A DNA stretch of 64,000 bases from Pseudomonadota bacterium. GTDB taxonomy: Bacteria > Myxococcota_A > UBA796 > CAJQPC01. The stretch lies in the NCBI GenBank assembly GCA_024228935.1, contig JAAESX010000116.1, positions 1 through 64,000 of the forward strand. The letters run 5' to 3'. The position numbers and the translations under genes were made by a program. Below are positions 16,493 through 25,829 of this stretch, piece after piece (position 1 is the stretch's first letter; every line of letters starts with the position of its first letter). A model generated the notes under the pieces. The model had not been told where the DNA came from, did not search any database, and saw only the letters and a list, made by a program, of their open reading frames with translations.

Positions 16493-17215
16493 ATGACCGA
16501 AGAAGGTCCGATCCCGCTCGTCAGTGATGAGGCCATCCGCGTGATGGAGCCCGTCCTGCGCCGCCTGCGCCGCTACCACCGCCACACGGTCGTGGGGCTC
16601 GAGCGCGTTCCTCGTGTCGGTGGGGGCCTGATCTGCGTCAACCACTCGCTGGCGACCTACGACGGCTTCCTGGTCGGCGGCGCGGTGTGGGAGGCCACAG
16701 GTCGGCTGCCCGTCGCGCTCGGCGACGACATGATCTTCAAGACGCCGGTGCTGAAGGACTGGGCGACCTCGGCGGGCATCGTCCCCGCGAGTCCGACCGC
16801 GGGCCTGGATCTGCTCCGCGACGGACACCTCATGTTCCTGGCCCCCGGTGGCATGTGGGAGTCGCTGCGGCCCTCGCGCGAGGCCCGCACCGTGCGCTGG
16901 GACAACCGCAAGGGGTTCTGTCGGCTGGTCCTGCGCGCCCAGGTCCCGCTGATCCTGGCGGCGTGTCCTGCGGCCGACGAGATCTTCCGGATCCGTGCGA
17001 GCCGGCTCACCGAAACGATCTACAAGCGCTTCCGGGCGCCGTTCCCCATCGCGCGAGGCATCGGCCCGACGATGATCCCACGGCCCGTCCAGCTCACGCA
17101 CTACGTCGCCGAGCCCATCGTCCCCCCACCCCACGACCCGGCATGCGAACGTGAGCAGGTCGAGGAGCTGCACCGCACGGCCCGCAGGGTCATGGGGGAG
17201 CTGCTCTCCCGCTGA
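16493..17215 (+). CDS. PlsC-like acyltransferase (LPLAT superfamily)
   Basis: 240 residues from ATG 16493. The acyltransferase block is CVNHSLATYDGFLVGG, where His and Asp form an HX5D catalytic pair as in the TMEM68/DGAT-like branch. A second block, FLAPGGMWESLRPS, corresponds to the glycerol-binding EGT/PGG motif, and VPLILAACPAADEIF follows. No clear membrane anchor is present, so it is probably peripheral at the inner face. It likely moves an acyl chain to a lipid acceptor; the acceptor cannot be told. Confidence 0.8.
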   Translation: MTEEGPIPLVSDEAIRVMEPVLRRLRRYHRHTVVGLERVPRVGGGLICVNHSLATYDGFLVGGAVWEATGRLPVALGDDMIFKTPVLKDWATSAGIVPASPTAGLDLLRDGHLMFLAPGGMWESLRPSREARTVRWDNRKGFCRLVLRAQVPLILAACPAADEIFRIRASRLTETIYKRFRAPFPIARGIGPTMIPRPVQLTHYVAEPIVPPPHDPACEREQVEELHRTARRVMGELLSR

Positions 17216-17236
17216 CCTGGAGCGATAGACGACCGC

Positions 17237-19864
17237 ATGCTCGCGTTCCTTCTCGCATGCACGCTGCTGTCGCCCGAAGACCAGGTGGCCCGTTGGGACC
17301 TGGACGACGATGGGCTCGCTCGCCCGGCGGACTGCGACGACGCGGACCCGGACGTCCAGCGGCGGAGCTGGTACCTGGACGGCGACGGCGACGGCTATGG
17401 GGCTGGCTCGGCCGTGGACGCGTGCAGCTCGCCGGGCGACGAGTACGTCGAGAACGCAGACGACTGCGACGACGACCGAGGGGACGCGTTCCCGGGTGCG
17501 GTCGAGATCTGCAACCAGGCCGACGACGACTGCGATGACGTCATCGACAACGACCCCGAGCCGGTCGCCTGGTACCAGGACGACGACCGAGACGGCTTCG
17601 GTCGAGACGACGCGGTGGTGATGTCCTGTCCCGAGGTCGAGGGTCACGTCCGAACGCCTGGCGACTGCGACGACACCGACGACGCGGTGAATCCGGACGC
17701 CATCGAGGTGTGCAACACCATCGACGACGACTGCGACGAGCTGATCGACGACGAGGACGACAGCATCGACGGCCAGTCCGCCTGGTACGTGGACGGGGAC
17801 GCCGATGGCTGGGGCGACGACGCGGACACCGTGGTCCAGTGCTTCAAGCCCGACGGCTACAGCGGCGCTGCGGGCGACTGCGACGACGCCGACGACGCCT
17901 ACAACCCCGGCGCGGCCGAGGACGACTGCACCGAGCCCAGCGACTACAACTGCGACGGGAGCACCGGGTACGAGGACAGCGACGAGGACGGCTACCCGGC
18001 GTGCGAGGACTGCGACGACGCTGTCCCGTCCGTGAATGAGCCGTCCGACTGGTACGCCGACTCCGACTCCGATGGCTACGGCGATCCCGACGACACGCTG
18101 GCCGAGTGCACCGCGCCGAGCGGGTACGTCGCGGACGACCAGGACTGCGACGACGCGGACGCGGACCTGAACCCGACCACGGTCTGGTACGCGGATGGCG
18201 ATGGCGACGGCTACGGCGATCCGGACTCGACGCTGTCTCAGTGCGAGCAGCCGTCCAGCTACGTCGCGGACGACCAGGACTGCGACGACACGAAGTCGAG
18301 CAAGAACCCGGACACGAACTGGTACGCCGACTCGGACGGGGACAGCTACGGCGACCCCGGCGACAAGCTGACGCAGTGCGAGGAGCCCAGCGGCTACGAG
18401 CGCGACAACGACGACTGCGACGACACCGACGCGGACATCAACCCCGACGCGGACGAGGTCTGCCTGGACGGGCTCGACAACGACTGCGACGGAACGGTCG
18501 ACACCTGCGACGCTATTCCCGCCACGGACGCGGACGTCGAGCTGCTGCCCGACTCGACCGACGCCGGCTACGCCAAGCTCGCGGGCATCGCGCGGGCCGG
18601 CGACATCGACGGCGACGGCCAGACCGACATCCTGCTGGGCGACGTGAAGTACGGCGAGGACAGCCTCAGCAACAGCGGCGGGGTCTGGATCTTCTACGGT
18701 CCGGTCAGCTCGCAGGACACCTCGACCGCGGACGTCCAGATCGTCGGCGACGCCCGCAACCAGTCCTGCGGGCGGTTCTTCGCGGTCCTGGACGACTGGG
18801 GCAGCGACGGCGTCGATGACCTGGCGCTCGGCTGCTACCAGGACGCGCTCGCCACCAGCCAGGGTGGAGCGGTCTACGTCTGGACCTCGACGCCCACCTC
18901 GGGCGACATCAACGACGCGGGCATGGCGTTCGTCGGCCACGAGGGGGCAAGCAACGGCAGCTGGGCCGGGCACTACCTGGACGCTGGCGGAGACATCGAC
19001 GGCGACGGCACGGGCGACCTGCTCGTCGGCGCCCGGTACGGCGGCGAGAGCAGCGGCGAGGGCCGGGCCTACGTCGTGTACGGACCGAAGACGAACGACG
19101 TCTGGCTGCTCGAGGACGAGGCGGACGGGGTGCTCGAGGGCGAGGCCGCGAACGACCAGTTCGGCATCTCGGTGCGCGGTGGCGGAGACATTGACGGCGA
19201 CGGCTTCGACGACCTGCTCGTGGGGGCGAGCGGGAACGACGACGCCGACACCTCGGCCGGCGCGGCGTACCTGTACCTGGGGCCTGTGACCGGCTCACCA
19301 GCCGCGGACGTCGAGGTCGACGGCGTCCTCACGGGCGACAACCTGGGCATCCTGGTCGGCCCCGCGGGAGACCTGGACAGCGACGGCTACGACGACAGCT
19401 ACGCCTGCGCTCCGGACGAGGACACGAACGGCTCGCGCGCGGGTGTCTGCTACGTCTTCGGGGGTGCGGCGAGCCCCAGCTGGTCGACCCCCACCGCCTC
19501 GATCTACGGCGACGACGCCAACGACCGGGTCGGAAACCTGCGCACGGTGACGGGCTTCGACGTCGACGTCGACGGCAACAGCGACCTGTGGATCAGCTCG
19601 ACGGCCCACTCGGACGGGGCCAGCAGCAACGGCGCCGCCTGGCTCTTTCTGGGGCCGGTCACCGGCACGATGGACGCGGACGACGGCGACCTGAAGCTGG
19701 TCGGCGAAGGCGACGACGCCCTGTTCGGTGGCTCGATCGAGTCGGCCGGAGACCAGGACGGCGACGGCCTGCCCGACATCCTCGTCGGCTCAGAGGGGGC
19801 CGAAGGCTCCGAGGGCACGGATGCCGGCGCGGCCTACATATTCTACACGGGCGCCTGGCTGTGA
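17237..19864 (+). CDS. Large MopE-repeat and FG-GAP lipoprotein
   Basis: 875 residues. MLAFLLACTLLSPEDQ is a short lipoprotein signal. Residues 20-425 are an array of Asp-rich repeats of the form DGDGYG ... DCDD-x-D ... NP-x-A-x-E-x-C ... DDDCD, the putative metal-binding motif of MopE-like myxobacterial proteins, expected to bind calcium. From about 430 to the end there are FG-GAP/integrin-alpha-like repeats (GDIDGDGQTDILLGD, GGDIDGDGFDDLLVGA, GDQDGDGLPDILVGS) that should form a beta-propeller. Surface location and adhesion or calcium-stabilised scaffolding are likely. Base composition is strongly skewed by GAC and GGC codons. Confidence 0.88.
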   Translation: MLAFLLACTLLSPEDQVARWDLDDDGLARPADCDDADPDVQRRSWYLDGDGDGYGAGSAVDACSSPGDEYVENADDCDDDRGDAFPGAVEICNQADDDCDDVIDNDPEPVAWYQDDDRDGFGRDDAVVMSCPEVEGHVRTPGDCDDTDDAVNPDAIEVCNTIDDDCDELIDDEDDSIDGQSAWYVDGDADGWGDDADTVVQCFKPDGYSGAAGDCDDADDAYNPGAAEDDCTEPSDYNCDGSTGYEDSDEDGYPACEDCDDAVPSVNEPSDWYADSDSDGYGDPDDTLAECTAPSGYVADDQDCDDADADLNPTTVWYADGDGDGYGDPDSTLSQCEQPSSYVADDQDCDDTKSSKNPDTNWYADSDGDSYGDPGDKLTQCEEPSGYERDNDDCDDTDADINPDADEVCLDGLDNDCDGTVDTCDAIPATDADVELLPDSTDAGYAKLAGIARAGDIDGDGQTDILLGDVKYGEDSLSNSGGVWIFYGPVSSQDTSTADVQIVGDARNQSCGRFFAVLDDWGSDGVDDLALGCYQDALATSQGGAVYVWTSTPTSGDINDAGMAFVGHEGASNGSWAGHYLDAGGDIDGDGTGDLLVGARYGGESSGEGRAYVVYGPKTNDVWLLEDEADGVLEGEAANDQFGISVRGGGDIDGDGFDDLLVGASGNDDADTSAGAAYLYLGPVTGSPAADVEVDGVLTGDNLGILVGPAGDLDSDGYDDSYACAPDEDTNGSRAGVCYVFGGAASPSWSTPTASIYGDDANDRVGNLRTVTGFDVDVDGNSDLWISSTAHSDGASSNGAAWLFLGPVTGTMDADDGDLKLVGEGDDALFGGSIESAGDQDGDGLPDILVGSEGAEGSEGTDAGAAYIFYTGAWL

Positions 19865-20490
19865 TGCTCCTCGTCGGGGCGGCCCTCGCCGGCAAGGTGA
19901 CGGTGCCGGTCGACGTGGGCGTGGGTCCCTCGGCCGTGGTCCTCAACGGCGACGCCTTCGCGCAGCAGCCCGTCTACGGGGCGGTCCGTTTCTCGCTCCA
20001 GGCGGTCATCGACAAGAAGACGCTCAAGGCGAACAAGAAGAAGATCCCCAAGAAGTACCGCGCCATGGTCAACGACATGGACGAGGTCCGGATCACCCCG
20101 AAGATCTGGATCCCGGACAACGTGTACCTGTCGCCGCCGGTCCAGGGCGCGGGCCTGTATGGCCTGGGCTGGCGCTTCGTGAGCGTCGGGGTGCCGCTGG
20201 GCCCGATCGACCTGGACGCTGGCGTGATCGCGACCGCGTTCTACCTGCACGGACCGGCCGTTCCGTCGACGCTGTTCGTGCGACCCGGGCTGAACGCCTC
20301 GGCCGAGATCGAGCTGCCCCTGAACAAGGACAAGACCTGGCTGGTCTCGGGCGGCTGGGACTCGCGGGTCCACATCCCCCAGGAGCTGGGCGGCTTCGGG
20401 ATCTCGGACGACCCCGTCGGCGACCTATGGCACGTCGGTCACGGGTACCTCAAGCTCCACCACCGCTTCCCGTACACCGTCCGGATCTGA
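19864..20490 (+). CDS. Exported protein of unknown function
   Basis: 208 residues from ATG 19864, overlapping the stop of the large FG-GAP gene by one base, so the two are probably co-translated. MLLVGAALAGKVTVPVDVGVG looks like a very short cleaved signal. The body has alternating hydrophobic strands (GLYGLGWRFVSVGVPLGPIDLDAG, VFVRPGLNASAEIELPL) that suggest an outer-membrane or beta-rich envelope protein, and a lysine cluster (KKTLKANKKKIPKK) near residue 55. No family was recognised. The 3' end overlaps a convergent gene by 66 bases. Confidence 0.7.
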   Translation: MLLVGAALAGKVTVPVDVGVGPSAVVLNGDAFAQQPVYGAVRFSLQAVIDKKTLKANKKKIPKKYRAMVNDMDEVRITPKIWIPDNVYLSPPVQGAGLYGLGWRFVSVGVPLGPIDLDAGVIATAFYLHGPAVPSTLFVRPGLNASAEIELPLNKDKTWLVSGGWDSRVHIPQELGGFGISDDPVGDLWHVGHGYLKLHHRFPYTVRI

Positions 20491-20958
20491 CGCGGGGAGC
20501 ACGGCGTGACCGCCGGAGGGGCTCTGGGCGAAGCGCGCGCGGGTGGCCTTTCGACGAGCCACGCGCCAGTCCGCCACGGTGCACTCCATGGGTCGCACGC
20601 TCTCGACACGGCCCGAGGCATCCACGTCGGCGATGACGGAGCAGTCCGTGGGCAGGTCCGGGACGCGCTGCGCGAGGTGGGACACGTCGGGGCCCTCGCG
20701 CAAGGTCCCGCCGATCAGCACGCCGCGGCTCGCCGGGGCGACGAAGGCGGCGCCGTCGGTGAGCGAGACGGGGAGCTCGATGAGCGTGTACTCGGGGAGG
20801 TCCAGCGGCTGGTCCTGGCCGAGGCTGTTCTTCAGCGCGATGTAGGTGTTCGGGGGGCAGGTGCCGCGATCGACGAGCGACAGCTGGCCGTCGGCGTCGA
20901 CCGACGCGACGAGCCGACACTCCCCTGCCAGCGCAGCGGCGATCCAGACGAACAGCAT
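20425..20958 (-). CDS. Exported protein with TonB-C-like domain
   Basis: 177 residues. MLFVWIAAALAGECRLVASV is a short signal without a positive n-region. The second half (DCSVIADVDASGRVESVRP, then CTVADWRVARRKATRARF) follows the TonB C-terminal/energy-transducer pattern: Cys, two strands around D-x-x-G-x-V, a second Cys and a helix with Arg/Lys. The region before it is a separate beta-rich domain. It probably acts in the periplasm. The assignment rests on pattern only. Confidence 0.6.
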   Translation of the reverse strand: MLFVWIAAALAGECRLVASVDADGQLSLVDRGTCPPNTYIALKNSLGQDQPLDLPEYTLIELPVSLTDGAAFVAPASRGVLIGGTLREGPDVSHLAQRVPDLPTDCSVIADVDASGRVESVRPMECTVADWRVARRKATRARFAQSPSGGHAVLPASDPDGVREAVVELEVPVTDVP

Positions 20959-21036
20959 GTGGCCTCCGCCCCCAACGTCGCCCGGCCGCAGTGGGTTGTC
21001 GCCATCAGGGCGCGTTCATCCCGGTAGGATCCGCCG

Positions 21037-22854
21037 ATGCTGCTGTGGATCGCGTGTGTCTCGGGCCTTGCTCCCGCCGAGGAAGCCGAGCAGGCCGGGC
21101 TGACCGGGCTGGGCTTGATGCAGAAGGGCCGGACCGAGGACGCGATCCCGCACCTGGAGCGCGCGGTCGAGCTGGCCCCCGAGGACGTGCGAAACCGCCA
21201 GGCGCTGGTCGTGGCCCACTCCACGCTCGGGGACACGGTCGCGGTCTCGGCGATCTGCGCCGAGCTGGATCCCGACGCTTCGGCGGCTCGCACCCAGCAC
21301 GTGTGTGGCAATGCGCTGCTGGACCAGGGCGACGCCGCGGCGCTCGCTTGGCTGGACCGGGTGGTGGCCGGCTCGCCCGCGCTGCTGCCTCCGCGCGAGA
21401 GGCGCGCCGAGGCTCGGGTGCTGGCCGGAGAGCTGGACGTCGCGGTCGACGAGCTGCGTCGCCTGGCGATGACGCATCCCAACGGGCCCGATCGCGAGCG
21501 ACTGTTGGCCCGCTCGGCCGAGCTGGGCGCCGCCATCCCGCGCGCCGAGGCCGCGATCACCGCCCCGAACGTCGTCCTGTTCGTCCTCGACACGGTCCGC
21601 GCCGACCGGCTGGGTGCCTACGGTCACCGCACCGCCAAGACCCCGAACATCGACCGCCTCGCCCGCACCGGCGTCCTGTTCGAGGACGCGACGAGCCAGG
21701 CGCCCTGGACGGCGGCGAGCATCGCCAGCCTGATGAGCGGGCTGTACCCGTCGGTCCACGGGCTGGACTCGGGGGCGAGCTGGGGCCCGGGTGAGAAGAC
21801 GGGGGACCTGCCCTTCCTCGTGCAGAAGTCGCTGGCCCCGAGCCACGTCACGCTGGCCGAGCGGCTGCGCGCCGAGGGCTACGCGACCGCCGGGTTCATC
21901 TCGAACACGTACGTGAACACGGTCTTCGGCCTGGCCCAGGGCTTCGACGAGTACGCCGACGATCACAGCGACTACTCGGTGGTGAGCAAGCGTCGTGGGG
22001 AGAAGACCACCGCCGAGGTCGAGGCCTGGCTCGAGACGGCCCCCGAGCCGTTCTTCCTGTTCGTGCACTACAACGACGCGCACTGGCCCTACGACCCGCT
22101 GCCGCCTTTCGACGAGGGGACGCGTGGCTACACGGGCGACCTGACGCCCGAGGACACCCACGCCGTCGTCGAGCGCCACGGCGAAGCGGTGACCGACCTC
22201 AGCACGGACGACCTGGACTACCTGCTGGCGCTGTACGACGGGGAGATCAGCTACGCGGATCACCAGGTGGGGCTGGTGCTCGAGGCGGTGGCCGCCAAGA
22301 GCGAGCGACCGGTGTTGACCGTGCTCACCTCGGACCACGGCGAGGAGTTCCTCGACCACGGAGGCACCAGCCACGGCTACACGCTGTACCAGGAGCAGGT
22401 GCATGTGCCGCTGTTGTTCAACGGCGCGGGGCTGCCCACCGATCGACGCGTGTCGGGGCCGGTCCGGAGCCTGGACGTCCCCTCGACCGTGCTGGATGTC
22501 CTTGGAGAAGGGGCGCTCGGCCAGGGCCAGTCGTTGCTGCCGATGCTCGAGGGCGGGCCGGGTCCGGAGACCGTGTTCTCGGAGGCGACCTACAAGGTCC
22601 CCCAGCGGGCGGTCCGTCGCGGCGACAGCAAGCGCATCGAGGACGTCGAAGCCGGGACGGCCCGGGTGTTCGATCTGGCGGCGGATCCGGACGAGCTCCA
22701 GGCGGGCGAGGACGTGCCCGAGCTGCGCGCGGTGACCGAGTCCTGGGCGACGGACAACGCGGCCCTGCGCGCGACGCTCGGCCACGCCGAGGACGCGGTG
22801 GTGCTGGACGCTGAGACGTCCGAGGCGTTGCGGGCGCTGGGGTACGTGGACTAG
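21037..22854 (+). CDS. TPR-containing sulfatase-superfamily protein without the FGly motif
   Basis: 605 residues. A short N-terminal hydrophobic start (MLLWIACVSGLAPAEEAE) is followed by TPR-like helices (20-175), then an alkaline-phosphatase/sulfatase fold. Its first metal block is VVLFVLDTVRADRLGAYG (near 187) and its second is LTSDHGEEFLDHGGTSHG (near 434). Where sulfatases carry C/S-x-P-S-R there is APWTAASIASLMSGLYPSVHG, so neither a formylglycine Cys/Ser nor the Pro-Ser-Arg signature is present; Thr occupies the nucleophile position. It could be a phosphotransferase or phosphoesterase rather than a sulfatase. Probably periplasmic. Confidence 0.85.
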   Translation: MLLWIACVSGLAPAEEAEQAGLTGLGLMQKGRTEDAIPHLERAVELAPEDVRNRQALVVAHSTLGDTVAVSAICAELDPDASAARTQHVCGNALLDQGDAAALAWLDRVVAGSPALLPPRERRAEARVLAGELDVAVDELRRLAMTHPNGPDRERLLARSAELGAAIPRAEAAITAPNVVLFVLDTVRADRLGAYGHRTAKTPNIDRLARTGVLFEDATSQAPWTAASIASLMSGLYPSVHGLDSGASWGPGEKTGDLPFLVQKSLAPSHVTLAERLRAEGYATAGFISNTYVNTVFGLAQGFDEYADDHSDYSVVSKRRGEKTTAEVEAWLETAPEPFFLFVHYNDAHWPYDPLPPFDEGTRGYTGDLTPEDTHAVVERHGEAVTDLSTDDLDYLLALYDGEISYADHQVGLVLEAVAAKSERPVLTVLTSDHGEEFLDHGGTSHGYTLYQEQVHVPLLFNGAGLPTDRRVSGPVRSLDVPSTVLDVLGEGALGQGQSLLPMLEGGPGPETVFSEATYKVPQRAVRRGDSKRIEDVEAGTARVFDLAADPDELQAGEDVPELRAVTESWATDNAALRATLGHAEDAVVLDAETSEALRALGYVD

Positions 22855-23309
22855 GGACGGCGAGGAACGCGCACAGTCTTCGGGTCACCCTCGACGACCT
22901 CGACGACCTTGCGGACAGACAGTGTGGGCTCCGCCTCCTCGCCGGGCATGGGCAGCGTCGCTCCCCACTCGCCCTCGAGCCAGACGCGGCAGGGACCCTC
23001 GGCCCCGCAGGTGTGGCGCAGCTGATCCGCCAGGCTGATGCCCATGCGGCCGTCGTCGAGCTTCAGCGCCAGGTCGGCGCCCAGGACGGTCGCCCCGGTG
23101 ATGCCCAGGACGCTGCGCTGCACGTCGACGGGCAGCTGGATCGCGCCCTTGGAGGTCTCGAGCCAGGCCAGGAGCTCGGCGTCCAGGGCGGGCCCGTCGG
23201 TGGTGGTGCTCATGGCTTCCTCGGCCAGGGACTCGACCGGCTCGGTCGGGTCGGTCGGCTCCTCGTCTTCGGCTTGGACGGGGGCGGCCAGGAGCAGGAG
23301 GAGGAGCAT
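22851..23309 (-). CDS. Exported acidic protein of unknown function
   Basis: 152 residues from ATG 23309. MLLLLLLAAPVQAEDEEP is a compact signal with an A-x-A-type cut after VQA. An acidic Thr/Pro/Glu linker runs to about residue 50, then a globular domain with two cysteines (HTCGAEGPCRVWLEGEW) that probably form a disulphide. Its stop overlaps the end of the sulfatase-like gene by four bases (convergent). No family recognised. Confidence 0.65.
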   Translation of the reverse strand: MLLLLLLAAPVQAEDEEPTDPTEPVESLAEEAMSTTTDGPALDAELLAWLETSKGAIQLPVDVQRSVLGITGATVLGADLALKLDDGRMGISLADQLRHTCGAEGPCRVWLEGEWGATLPMPGEEAEPTLSVRKVVEVVEGDPKTVRVPRRP

Positions 23310-23356
23310 GTCCCAGTGTATGCGCGGTAGAAGGGGAGCGTTCACCCGGAGACGCC

Positions 23357-25204
23357 GTGCTGCTCGCCCTGCTCGCCACCGCCGACGGTGTGTCCCCGCG
23401 GTTCCAGTACGAGGAGGCCTACGACAACGTCGCCGACGGCGACTGGTACCGGGACTCCGACAACTCGGACGCCTACCTGGCGTGGGGCGAGTCCTACGTG
23501 TTGATGTCGCTGGCGGCGATGTTCCGGGCGACCGGGGACCCGATCTACCTGGAGCGACTCGACCACCACCTGAACGGCGTGCTCGCGTCGCGTGACGACG
23601 TGCGCGGGGTGACCGACTACCGCGGCGTGTCCGATGCCTGCTGGCAGAACACGGCCTACCAGCCGGGCGAGCAGCCGTACTGCTACGTCGTCCACACGGG
23701 CATGATCATCTACCCGATGGCCGAGTTCGCGCGGCTGGTGGACGACGCGGGGCTGGCGACCTGGACAGCGTCCGACGGCGAGACGTTCGGGGGCAAGGCG
23801 GCGCGGTGGACCCAAGCGGCCGAAGAGGGAGTCGCGGCCCACGACGACCAGTGGCGGGCCGACGGGACGTACGTCTTCCGGTCCGATGCGTCGTTCCTCA
23901 CGTACGCGGGCGTCGACATCCCCTTCAACCAGTCCAACGCGATGGGCCGAGCGCTTCTGTCGCTCTACGACGTCACGGGCGACGCCGCCTATCTGGACAA
24001 GGCGACCGGCCTGGCCTCCCGATTCCGCGGGGACATCCTGTTCTCGGACGACGCGGCGTACTGGAACTACTGGGGCGGGACCTACTCGGGCAACGGCGAG
24101 GACATCAGCCACGCCGCCATCAACGCCGACTTCGTGGCGATGGCCGCCCAGCGAGGGGTCGTGTTCTCGGACGCGGACGCCGAGGCGGTCGCCGAGACGT
24201 TCGTGGGCACGGTCGCCGTCAGCGACACCGAGTTCACCGATTTCATGGGGGGCAGTGCGACCAACGGCAGCAGCTATCGTCCCCAGATCGGCCGCTGGCT
24301 GGCCCTGACGCCTTGGCGGCCCGGCGTCTACACCCTGATCTACGACGCCTTCCGCGACGACTACCCGGGCTCGTCCTCGGGCGCGACGAGCCTGTTGGCG
24401 TGGGGCCTGTTGAGCGAGCACGAGCTCCCCCGCTGCGCCCACTTCTTCTACTCGGTGGACTGGGACGACCAGGGCGACTGGCGCGAGGCGACCGCGTACA
24501 GCGCGAACGTCCTGACGAAGCTCCCCTCGGATGCGTGCATGGTGCCGCTGCAGGTCGAGCGGAACAGCACCACGGCGGTCCAGCAGTGGGACGGCAGCGC
24601 CTACCACCACCTCGTGACATGGGGCCCGGACGCCACCGAGCGCACCCGCCACATCCCGTACGACACGCGCTGGCCGTACGTCTATTGGGAGGGGGGCGTG
24701 CTCTTCCAGTTCGCCGACGACCCCATCACGAGCTTCGGGATCCGGGTGCGCGAGCCGGTCGAGTGGGCCGCTCCGACCGTGCTCAGCACCGCACCGACAG
24801 TGGGAGAGTTGGAGGTCCCACTGGTCTACGCGCCCGAGGCGAGTGGGGACGAGCCGCTGTGGTGGTCCCTGGCCGACGGGCCCACGGACGCGCGCGTGGA
24901 CTTCGCGACCGGCGAGCTGTCGTGGAAGCCGACCGACGCCGGGACGCACGAGTTCGTGCTCCAGGTGGAGAACGACGTGGGCCTGGCCGAGCAGGCGTTC
25001 AGCGTGCTGGTCGAGGGCGACGCGCCGGACTCGCCCGTCGACTCGCCGGTCGACTCCGAGTCCCCGGACAACGAGTCAGGAGGTCATGACAGTGAGTCTG
25101 GAGGCGGCGAGGAGCCGTCCTGCGGGTGCATGGCTCCCGCACCTTCAGGAGCCGCTCTCGCGCTGCTCGCCCTGCTGGCGCTGGTCCGACGTTCGCGTCC
25201 GTGA
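23357..25204 (+). CDS. Exported alpha/alpha-barrel protein with Ig domain and MYXO-CTERM-like tail
   Basis: 615 residues. MLLALLATADGVSPRF is a short signal. Residues 20-460 look like a six-hairpin (alpha/alpha toroid) carbohydrate enzyme of the glucuronyl-epimerase or GH88/GH127-like type (YVLMSLAAMFRATGDPIYL, GRALLSLYDVTGDAAYLDKA), though no catalytic residue is certain. Residues 465-560 form a putative Ig-like domain ending in DAGTHEFVLQVEN. A Ser/Asp/Glu/Pro linker leads to CGCMAPAPSGAALALLALLA and RRSRP, the Cys, membrane helix and Arg end of a MYXO-CTERM sorting signal. The protein should be anchored at the cell surface. Confidence 0.82.
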   Translation: MLLALLATADGVSPRFQYEEAYDNVADGDWYRDSDNSDAYLAWGESYVLMSLAAMFRATGDPIYLERLDHHLNGVLASRDDVRGVTDYRGVSDACWQNTAYQPGEQPYCYVVHTGMIIYPMAEFARLVDDAGLATWTASDGETFGGKAARWTQAAEEGVAAHDDQWRADGTYVFRSDASFLTYAGVDIPFNQSNAMGRALLSLYDVTGDAAYLDKATGLASRFRGDILFSDDAAYWNYWGGTYSGNGEDISHAAINADFVAMAAQRGVVFSDADAEAVAETFVGTVAVSDTEFTDFMGGSATNGSSYRPQIGRWLALTPWRPGVYTLIYDAFRDDYPGSSSGATSLLAWGLLSEHELPRCAHFFYSVDWDDQGDWREATAYSANVLTKLPSDACMVPLQVERNSTTAVQQWDGSAYHHLVTWGPDATERTRHIPYDTRWPYVYWEGGVLFQFADDPITSFGIRVREPVEWAAPTVLSTAPTVGELEVPLVYAPEASGDEPLWWSLADGPTDARVDFATGELSWKPTDAGTHEFVLQVENDVGLAEQAFSVLVEGDAPDSPVDSPVDSESPDNESGGHDSESGGGEEPSCGCMAPAPSGAALALLALLALVRRSRP

Positions 25205-25323
25205 CGTGTATGGGCCGTGCCGGGCGCCAAGTGGCTGAGATCACGTTCGTGTGGTGACTTGATGTCATTGCTGTTGACAGCATGGCTGGCATGGTCGGAA
25301 ATCGGGTCGCGATAGGCTGGAGC

Positions 25324-25797
25324 ATGTCCTGGCTCGCGCTGGTCGTCTTCGCTGCTGCCACCGAACCCGTCGCGCTCGAGCGGGACGGGACGAGCGACGT
25401 GCTCGAGTCCGGGACGGGCTGGGTGGTCCGCGGACCCGACGGCGGGGCGGTCCCCGCCGACGAGCTGGCCAGGGTGCTCTCCGACGACGAGGCCTCCGCG
25501 CGCATCCAGCAGGAGCTCGCGGTCGTGCGGAAGCGCAGCCGCCGGCAGATGTGGGTCGGGGTCGGCATCACCGGTGCGGGCGCCGGGATCGCTGCCCTCG
25601 GGCTGCCCATCGGCGAGAGGGAGCCGGCGGTCGTCGTGCTCGTCGCCGGCGGCGCCGTCCTGGCGGTGGGCCCGGCGTGGGCGCTGTCCGGCGTGCTGTC
25701 GAGGAGGCCCTCCGAGCAGCTCGTGCTCGCGCCTGGACGCTACTGGACCGCGGCCCAGATGGACGCGCTGATCCTCGAGCACAACGCGGGCCTCTGA
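25324..25797 (+). CDS. Membrane protein of unknown function
   Basis: 157 residues from ATG 25324 (MSWLALVVFAAATEPVAL), which reads as an exported protein. An in-frame ATG at 25282 is possible but less likely. After a periplasmic stretch of about 70 residues there are two close membrane segments (GVGITGAGAGIAALGLPIG and AVVVLVAGGAVLAVGPAWAL) separated by a short turn, then a C-terminal RPSEQLVLAPGRYW. No family recognised. It precedes the GT-C/TPR gene on the same strand with a gap of about 30 bases. Confidence 0.65.
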   Translation: MSWLALVVFAAATEPVALERDGTSDVLESGTGWVVRGPDGGAVPADELARVLSDDEASARIQQELAVVRKRSRRQMWVGVGITGAGAGIAALGLPIGEREPAVVVLVAGGAVLAVGPAWALSGVLSRRPSEQLVLAPGRYWTAAQMDALILEHNAGL

Positions 25798-25829
25798 ACG
25801 GGCTCGACACCCTCAGGCTATCGTCGCGC

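Noticed and set aside
16421..18973. An 850-residue minus-strand frame full of Val/Arg repeats opposite the MopE-repeat gene
   Set aside because: The repeats are the complement of the Asp-rich GAC/GGC repeats; there is no start region and no independent similarity.
25274..25310. TTGACA as a -35 promoter element
   Set aside because: No -10 element at 16-18 bases; the next AT-rich piece is too far away.
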